A stretch of 64,000 nt of DNA from Pseudofrankia coriaricola. Lineage in GTDB: Bacteria; Actinomycetota; Actinomycetes; Frankiales; Frankiaceae. Below are positions 62,065 to 64,000 of this stretch, piece after piece. The stretch lies in contig NZ_MBLO01000191.1 in NCBI RefSeq assembly GCF_001854805.1, forward strand, positions 1 through 64,000, in the 5' to 3' direction. The notes beneath the pieces were generated by a model that did not search any database, was not told where the DNA came from, and saw nothing but the letters and a program-made list of their open reading frames with translations. Both the position numbers and the translations under genes were made by a program. Position 1 is the stretch's first letter. Every line of letters begins with the position of its first letter.

Positions 62065-63456
62065 CTATGGAAGCCCGCTGGGCGCGAAGACGGCGCCGGG
62101 GTTGAGGATGCCGAGCGGGTCGAGGGCCTGCTTGATGCGCAGCGACAGGTCGAGGACGTCCTGGCCGACCTGGGGGAGCAGCCACGACCGCTTGAGCCGG
62201 CCGACGCCGTGCTCGCCGGTGATGGTGCCGTCGAGGCTGATCGCCAGGTCCATCACCTCGCCGAACGCGAGCCAGGCCCGCTCGGCCGCGGCGGCGTCGG
62301 CGGGGTCGACGACGATCAGCGGGTGGGTGTTGCCGTCGCCGGCGTGCGCGACGACCGCGATCGTGACGTCGCGGGCTGCCGCGATCGCCTCGACGCCCGT
62401 CACCAGCTCCGGCAGCCGGGGCAGCGGGACACCCACGTCCTCCAGCAGCACCGGGCCGAGCCGCTCGATTGCCGTGATCGCGCAGCGGCGGGCGACGACG
62501 AACGCCTCGCCCTCGTCCGGGTCGTCGGTGGCGAGCACCTCACTCGCCCCGGCGGCCTCGCACGCGGCGACCATGGCCCGCAGCTCCTCCTCGCCGGCCC
62601 GGTGGGGGGCGTCCGTGCGGGCGAGCAGCAGCGCCGCGGCGCCGCGGTCCAGGCCCATGGTCAGCATGTCCTCGACCGCGTTGATCGACGTCCGGTCCAT
62701 GAGCTCGAGCATCGCCGGGCGCAGCGCCGAGGTGATCGACAGGACCGCGGCCGTGGCCGCCGCCATGGTCGGGAAGCTCGCGACCAGCGTGCTCGCCGGC
62801 GGCTGAGCGGGCATCAGCCGCAGGGTCGCCTCGGTGATGATCCCGAGCGTGCCCTCGCTGCCGACGAACAGCTTGGTCAGCGACAGGCCGGCGACGTCCT
62901 TGAGCCGCGGCCCGCCGAGCCGGACCGCCGTGCCATCGGCGAGCACCACCCGCAGGCCGAGCACGTAGTCGGTCGTCACCCCGTACTTCACGCAGCACAG
63001 GCCGCCCGCGTTGGTCGCCACGTTGCCGCCGATCGAGCAGATCTCGAACGACGACGGGTCCGGCGGGTACCACAGCCCGTGCTCGGCGGCCGCCCCCTTC
63101 ACCTCGGCGTTCAGCGCCCCGGGCTGGGCGACCGCGATCCTCGTCACCGGGTCGACGTGGACCGCCCGCATCCGCTCCGTCGAGAGCACGATGCCGCCGG
63201 TCACGGCCGTCGACCCGCCGGACAGGCCGGTGCCGGTGCCGCGTGGCACCACCGGCACCCGGTGCCGCGCCGCCCAGCGGACCGCCACCTGCACCTGTTC
63301 GGTCGACTCCGCCCGCACCGCGGCGAGCGGAATCCCGGCGTCGGGATCCGCCGCCCGGTCCCGCCGGTACTTGTCCAGCAGGTCGGGATCCGTCGCCACG
63401 ACACCCGCCGGCAGCGCGTCCACGAGCTCGGCGAGCTCGGCGAGCGTCACACCCAC
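62065..63456 (-). CDS. FAD-linked oxidase of glycolate oxidase (GlcD) type
   Basis: A 463-residue flavoprotein. The PCMH-type FAD domain has VPVVPRGTGTGLSGGSTAV, then PPDPSSFEICSIGGNVATNAGGLCCVKYG, which contacts FAD. The C-terminal cap has VVAHAGDGNTHPLI and GTITGEHGVGRLK, both active-site features of GlcD/D-lactate dehydrogenase. It oxidises a 2-hydroxyacid. GlcE and GlcF partners are absent. The GTG start 63456 has GGGAGG six bases upstream. Hairpin repeat copy C lies 40 bases beyond it. Confidence 0.92.
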   Translation of the reverse strand: MGVTLAELAELVDALPAGVVATDPDLLDKYRRDRAADPDAGIPLAAVRAESTEQVQVAVRWAARHRVPVVPRGTGTGLSGGSTAVTGGIVLSTERMRAVHVDPVTRIAVAQPGALNAEVKGAAAEHGLWYPPDPSSFEICSIGGNVATNAGGLCCVKYGVTTDYVLGLRVVLADGTAVRLGGPRLKDVAGLSLTKLFVGSEGTLGIITEATLRLMPAQPPASTLVASFPTMAAATAAVLSITSALRPAMLELMDRTSINAVEDMLTMGLDRGAAALLLARTDAPHRAGEEELRAMVAACEAAGASEVLATDDPDEGEAFVVARRCAITAIERLGPVLLEDVGVPLPRLPELVTGVEAIAAARDVTIAVVAHAGDGNTHPLIVVDPADAAAAERAWLAFGEVMDLAISLDGTITGEHGVGRLKRSWLLPQVGQDVLDLSLRIKQALDPLGILNPGAVFAPSGLP

Positions 63457-63495
63457 GGTCCGCCTCCCAGTTCCCGCCCCCGCTGTGTCCCGTCA

Positions 63496-63565
63496 GTGAT
63501 CCTGGGGACAACGGCCGCCGGGCGTGCGAAGGAAGATCATTTTCGCACGCCCTTTGGCCCTCTAG
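63496..63565. repeat. 70-bp hairpin repeat, copy C
   Basis: Identical to copy B over the 70 bases, including the perfect stem GGGCGTGCGA/TCGCACGCCC and the CTCTAG end. It lies in the promoter region of the FAD oxidase gene, about 4.1 kb from copies A and B, and in the same orientation. Confidence 0.9.
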
Positions 63566-63850
63566 ACGTTAGGTGGCCGGGTGGTGTCATGTCAGACGGT
63601 GTGAACGACACGAACGCGATCTGGGACTCCCCGCGGCGTCGGCATCTGCCTGCGGGAAGCGGCGACGAGGCAGGCAATATTGGGGTCGAGGACGCCGATT
63701 CCACTCGAATATCGACTGCCTCGTCGCCGCCACCCACGACACCGCCGAACCGTCGGCGGGCGACCAGTCCGCCCACCGACGACTACCGCCGGTCGACTGT
63801 CGTTACAGATCCGCCGAAACGGCCTGACAATCGGATCGGAGCATCCAGGC
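63566..63850. other. Intergenic region at the right end
   Basis: No gene supported. There is AT-richer sequence around 63680-63710 (GGCAATATTGG, ATTCCACTCGAATATCG). Open frames on both strands overlap and none shows a domain. Confidence 0.3.
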
Positions 63851-64000
63851 TCAGGTGGCCGGCGGAGGCCCGGAGCGGCGGTCGCGGGCCCATGGTCGCC
63901 GCGCCGCGACGGCCAGCCCGACGGCAAGCGCGAGCAGGGCGATCAGGATGGCGAGCAGGGCGGTTGCGCCCGCTGCGCGGACCCAGTCGGCGAGCGTGCC
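63851..64000 (-). CDS. C-terminal end of a membrane protein, cut by the window
   Basis: The reverse strand from the window edge reads GTLADWVRAAGATALL then AILIALLALAVGLAVAARRP and ends RDRRSGPPPAT with TGA at 63851-63853. This is one clear membrane helix followed by a basic cytoplasmic tail. Only the last 49 residues are inside the window, so the family cannot be named. Confidence 0.6.
   Translation of the reverse strand, partial: GTLADWVRAAGATALLAILIALLALAVGLAVAARRPWARDRRSGPPPAT

Overview
The window is uniformly high-GC, gene-dense DNA with frequent GTG starts and many 4-base ATGA/GTGA gene overlaps. This points to an actinomycete. Paralogous membrane GGDEF proteins, DUF222 remains, large Ser/Thr kinases and the dispersed 70-bp hairpin repeat suggest the Frankiaceae (Frankia, Parafrankia or Pseudofrankia), but that genus assignment is inference. 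I found no rRNA, tRNA, CRISPR array, intact insertion sequence or prophage.

Layout. 0-6 kb: a truncated DUF222 gene, a TetR regulator with an EthD protein and a luciferase-like oxidoreductase, a SHOCT membrane protein and a lipoprotein-type intradiol dioxygenase, with two gene remnants between them. 6-10 kb: two paralogous membrane diguanylate cyclases. 10-17 kb: an ABC ATPase/permease locus collapsed by deletion, a GNAT plus kinase-like/methyltransferase pair, and an intact PadR-ATPase-FtsX operon. 17-20 kb: a third membrane GGDEF protein with a degenerate EAL domain, pyruvate-oxidase debris and an isochorismatase-family hydrolase. 21-25 kb: a four-gene DnaK-GrpE-CbpA-CbpM chaperone operon. 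25-30 kb: a 1638-residue kinase/AAA/GAF/GGDEF protein on the opposite strand, so four GGDEF proteins lie within 24 kb. 30-34.5 kb: an ArsR-type regulator with a small membrane protein, a hotdog-like protein, and a divergent AraC/aldo-keto reductase pair.

34.7-40.6 kb: an OmpR/histidine-kinase operon divergent from a lipoprotein-adaptor-ATPase-permease export operon; the shared promoter carries direct repeats and the two units are probably one regulon. 40.6-49.5 kb: an amidohydrolase, a large LuxR-type ATPase regulator, an ECF sigma factor coupled to its DGPF partner, a VOC protein and RsgA. 50-57 kb: a P450, decarboxylase/acetyltransferase debris, a TrmB/LuxR-like regulator, a PIG-L deacetylase, a membrane Ser/Thr kinase and a CHAP amidase-like protein. 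57-64 kb: a VOC protein, a cytosolic HTH-PASTA protein with a palindrome at its start, three copies of the hairpin repeat, a Rieske oxygenase with an abnormal start, an SRPBCC-like protein, a GlcD-type FAD oxidase and the tail of a membrane protein.

Two themes stand out. One is dense signalling: four GGDEF proteins, three kinases, and several regulators with recognisable operators. The other is gene decay: about nine remnants of otherwise ordinary genes, consistent with a locally fluid part of the chromosome. The most unusual items are the covarying 70-bp hairpin repeat, the HTH-PASTA protein with its start-overlapping palindrome, the kinase-like/methyltransferase fusion, the giant GGDEF kinase, and a Rieske gene whose best ribosome-binding site precedes ATC instead of ATG.
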